24,582 bases of DNA, from assembly GCA_964396595.1 (NCBI GenBank), contig CAYNFR010000041.1:1-24582 (forward strand), given 5' to 3'. This DNA comes from CAYNFR01 sp964396595 (GTDB lineage: Bacteria > Bacteroidota > Bacteroidia > Chitinophagales > Saprospiraceae). Below are positions 22,806-24,582 of this stretch, in pieces. Made by a program: the position numbers and the translations under genes. Under the pieces are notes generated by a model. The model worked only from the letters and a program-made list of their open reading frames with translations. It was not told the DNA's origin and did no database searches. The stretch's first letter is position 1, and every line of letters starts with the position of its first letter.

Positions 22806-23133
22806 CAGTTCGGATTATACTTCAATAGCTCTGGACGGTTAATTTCTACTCAAGACGCATGAGGTAATATTTACATAGAATATTGTTTAATATGATTGAA
22901 TTTAGGGATGTTTTGACACTTCCTAAGTGTTAAATATTACTACCCGACGAAAAAAAAGGATGAGTATCTAAAAAAAATAAAGATATTGTGCCTGTGCTGA
23001 GATGGGAAAGCTTTAGTACGCGGAATTTCAAAATTTTTTGCTTGAATTCTCGTGGTTTAATAAAACTTTCTATTTTTAGCTCGAAAAGACGAAATTTCTT
23101 AACCATTTAACTTGTTTTAAAAATTAACTAACC
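22806..23133 (+). other. 328-bp AT-rich non-coding region upstream of the exb operon
   Basis: No gene is seen. It holds a 10-bp inverted repeat, GTAATATTTA (22864-22873) and TAAATATTAC (22931-22940), flanking a local hairpin of TGACACTT, CCT and AAGTGTTA (22914-22932, one G-T pair). The outer and inner pairings compete for 22931-22932. TATTTTTA (23071-23078) is a one-mismatch -7 element but lacks a well-spaced -33 box. The leader ends AAAAATTAACTAACC before the ATG, A-rich and without a Shine-Dalgarno site. Confidence 0.4.
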
Positions 23134-23862
23134 ATGCGAAAAGTAATAGCTCTCGTATTTGTATTTGTCTGTGTATCTTATTTTGGTGCAGTCGACATGA
23201 TGGCGCAGGCCTCTGAAGAAGTGGCCGGTCCTGCAGGATTCCAAGGTCTAAAGCAAAAATTTATTGAAGGAGACTGGAAATTTATGAGTACAGTATTGAT
23301 CTGTCTCATCTTAGGTTTAGCTTTCTGTATTGAGCGTATCATCACGCTAAACATTGCAACGGTTAATACAGACAAACTTCTAAATCGAATTGACGAAAAA
23401 TTATCTACAGGTGACTTAGAAGGCGCTCTTGAAGTAGCTAAGAGTACCCCTGGCCCTACTGCGAGCGTACTATATGAAGGACTCCGCAGTGCTAAAGGTG
23501 GCCCTGAGGCGGTAGAAAAAGCGATTGTATCTTATGGTTCTGTGCAGATGGGTCTTCTTGAGAAGGGTCTTGTGTGGATATCCCTATTTATAGCTATCGC
23601 TCCGATGCTAGGGTTCATGGGTACGGTAATCGGTATGATTCAAGCCTTCGATAGAATCGAGGCAGTAGGTGACCTTTCTCCTTCAGTGGTTGCAGGGGGT
23701 ATCAAAGTGGCACTTTTGACAACTGTATTCGGTCTTATTGTAGCGATCATACTTCAGATTTTATATAACTATATTGTATCCAAAATTGACGGAATCGTTA
23801 ATAAGATGGAGGATGCAACTATCAGTTTTGTAGATGTGTTAGCGAAAAACAAGGTGTTTTAA
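23134..23862 (+). CDS. exbB: MotA/TolQ/ExbB family proton channel protein
   Basis: A 242-residue inner-membrane protein that, with ExbD, forms a proton channel powering TonB-type energy transfer to the outer membrane. It opens with a signal-peptide-like segment (residues 1-25, ending GAVDMMAQ). Next are TM1 (about 50-72), a cytoplasmic loop (about 73-143), TM2 (about 145-167; APMLGFMGTVIGMIQAF, the family signature) and TM3 (about 186-214; VAGGIKVALLTTVFGLIVAI). The A-P-x-L-G-x-x-G-T-V motif assigns the family; ExbB, TolQ and MotA cannot be separated by sequence alone, but the downstream exbD-like gene favours ExbB. It is the first gene of an operon on +. Confidence 0.9.
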   Translation: MRKVIALVFVFVCVSYFGAVDMMAQASEEVAGPAGFQGLKQKFIEGDWKFMSTVLICLILGLAFCIERIITLNIATVNTDKLLNRIDEKLSTGDLEGALEVAKSTPGPTASVLYEGLRSAKGGPEAVEKAIVSYGSVQMGLLEKGLVWISLFIAIAPMLGFMGTVIGMIQAFDRIEAVGDLSPSVVAGGIKVALLTTVFGLIVAIILQILYNYIVSKIDGIVNKMEDATISFVDVLAKNKVF

Positions 23863-23904
23863 TCTATTGTCACCTTATTGATTAATCATTAAAAATCGAA
23901 TCTT

Positions 23905-24408
23905 ATGTATTCATTTTTATCTAGAAAGGGACAAGGATTAGCTGTAGGTTTGGGTGTGCTCCTGACGGCGATATATCTGATCTCTGTATTTACGGGCTTA
24001 AGCAGTGCCGGTTACAGCACATCCGATGATCTTAATCAGATCATGAAAAACAATCCTGATCAGACATTTGACTTTTTTAATCCGGGATTAGCGCTTACGA
24101 TGGCATTAGTTGTCATATGTGTTGTTGTGGCTTTGTTGTTTGGCGTTTTTCAGATGTTATCTAATCCGAAGAACTCGTTAAAGGCCATCATCGGTGTAGG
24201 AGCAATCGTGGCTGTGTTTTTTGCCCTGTATTCAACATCGAGTGCAGATACAGAGAGTGGAAATATACTACTTCCAACGCTTCAAAAATTTGATGTAGGT
24301 GAGAACGCGAGCAAATTGATAAGTGGTGGACTAAAGACTACTTTAATTCTCGCTGGTCTTTCTGCTGCATCAATGGTGCTTTTGGAAATTTATAATATCT
24401 TTAAATAG
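23905..24408 (+). CDS. Conserved-type four-helix membrane protein of the exb operon, function unknown
   Basis: 167 residues; I do not recognise a named family. Four hydrophobic helices are visible at about 10-32, 62-84, 90-110 and 141-163. Short polar segments lie between them, including NQIMKNNPDQTFDFFNPG before helix 2 and ADTESGNILLPTLQKFDVG between helices 3 and 4. It has no signal peptide and no charged residue inside a helix that would suggest a channel. It lies 42 bp after exbB and 5 bp before exbD, so it is surely co-transcribed. I recall a small membrane protein at this place between ExbB and ExbD genes in other Bacteroidota, which suggests an accessory subunit of the complex; that role is inference. 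Confidence 0.8.
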   Translation: MYSFLSRKGQGLAVGLGVLLTAIYLISVFTGLSSAGYSTSDDLNQIMKNNPDQTFDFFNPGLALTMALVVICVVVALLFGVFQMLSNPKNSLKAIIGVGAIVAVFFALYSTSSADTESGNILLPTLQKFDVGENASKLISGGLKTTLILAGLSAASMVLLEIYNIFK

Positions 24409-24413
24409 ACATT

Positions 24414-24582
24414 ATGGCAAAGAAAAGTGTTAAGGACAGGATGAGTAATGAAATCAATGCTGGCTCTATGGCTGACATCGCTTTTTTATTGCTCATATTC
24501 TTCCTTGTTACAACGACCATAGTTGAAGACAAGGGAGTTCTTGTAAGGCTTCCACCATGGTCAGAAGAGCCTGCTGATCCGT
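24414..24582 (+). CDS. exbD: ExbD/TolR family biopolymer transport protein, 3' end beyond the window
   Basis: Only the first 56 codons are present. The N-terminus is short, basic and cytoplasmic (MAKKSVKDRM), followed by a single membrane helix (about residues 19-35: MADIAFLLLIFFLVTTT). It carries Asp21, the position of the protonated aspartate (Asp25 in E. coli ExbD) that the channel needs. The start of the periplasmic part follows (VLVRLPP). It begins 5 bp after the four-helix protein. Bacteroidota often carry a second exbD next, which would lie outside the window. Confidence 0.93.
   Translation, partial: MAKKSVKDRMSNEINAGSMADIAFLLLIFFLVTTTIVEDKGVLVRLPPWSEEPADP

Noticed and set aside
1..24582. 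CRISPR array, insertion sequence, prophage or defence island
   Set aside because: No regularly spaced direct repeats, transposase, integrase, phage or nuclease/ATPase defence genes were found on either strand.

Overview
The window looks like part of a Bacteroidota chromosome, most likely from the Saprospiria (Lewinella/Saprospiraceae-like). The reasons are the gene order tRNA-Trp-secE-nusG-rplKAJL-rpoBC, type IX secretion (T9SS) C-terminal sorting domains, a dockerin-like motif of the form NGVSTLDLVLIQRYILG, TAnnTTTG promoter elements, A-rich rather than Shine-Dalgarno leaders, and tRNAs without an encoded full CCA. The lineage call is inference from these traits; no search was run.

Layout. 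Positions 1-11375 hold the transcription/translation supercluster, all on +: the 3' part of tRNA-Trp, secE, nusG, rplK, rplA, rplJ, rplL, rpoB and rpoC. A 13-bp hairpin separates rplL from rpoB, and a perfect palindromic terminator closes the cluster after rpoC. Positions 11376-19994 are the accessory part: two large secreted, cysteine-containing, multi-domain surface proteins (about 1020 and 1685 aa), each with a signal peptide, a dockerin-like calcium-binding segment and a T9SS type A sorting domain. They share a cysteine-bearing module and look like diverged paralogues. The first is preceded by a structured leader: an operator-like inverted repeat around the promoter -7 element, two hairpins and a U-tract. 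Positions 20028-22805 are housekeeping: a terminator, ruvX and def (overlapping), convergent rnhA with an N-terminal hybrid-binding domain, divergent tatD and tRNA-Ser(GGA). Positions 22806-24582 hold a 328-bp non-coding stretch and then an energy-transduction operon: an ExbB/TolQ-type proton channel with a signal peptide, an unassigned four-helix membrane protein and the start of an ExbD.

How it fits together. The first block makes the Sec translocase subunit, antitermination factor, ribosomal stalk and RNA polymerase. The surface proteins would pass the inner membrane through Sec and the outer membrane through T9SS, then be attached or released after CTD cleavage. The ExbB/ExbD operon would couple proton-motive force to outer-membrane work, most likely TonB-dependent transport.

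I see no CRISPR array, transposase, integrase, phage gene or defence system, and no clear undescribed system. The items most worth a second look are the leader of the first surface-protein gene, the missing canonical start codon of ruvX, the Gly/Ser tandem repeat, the dockerin plus cohesin-like pair within one protein, and the four-helix protein inside the exb operon.
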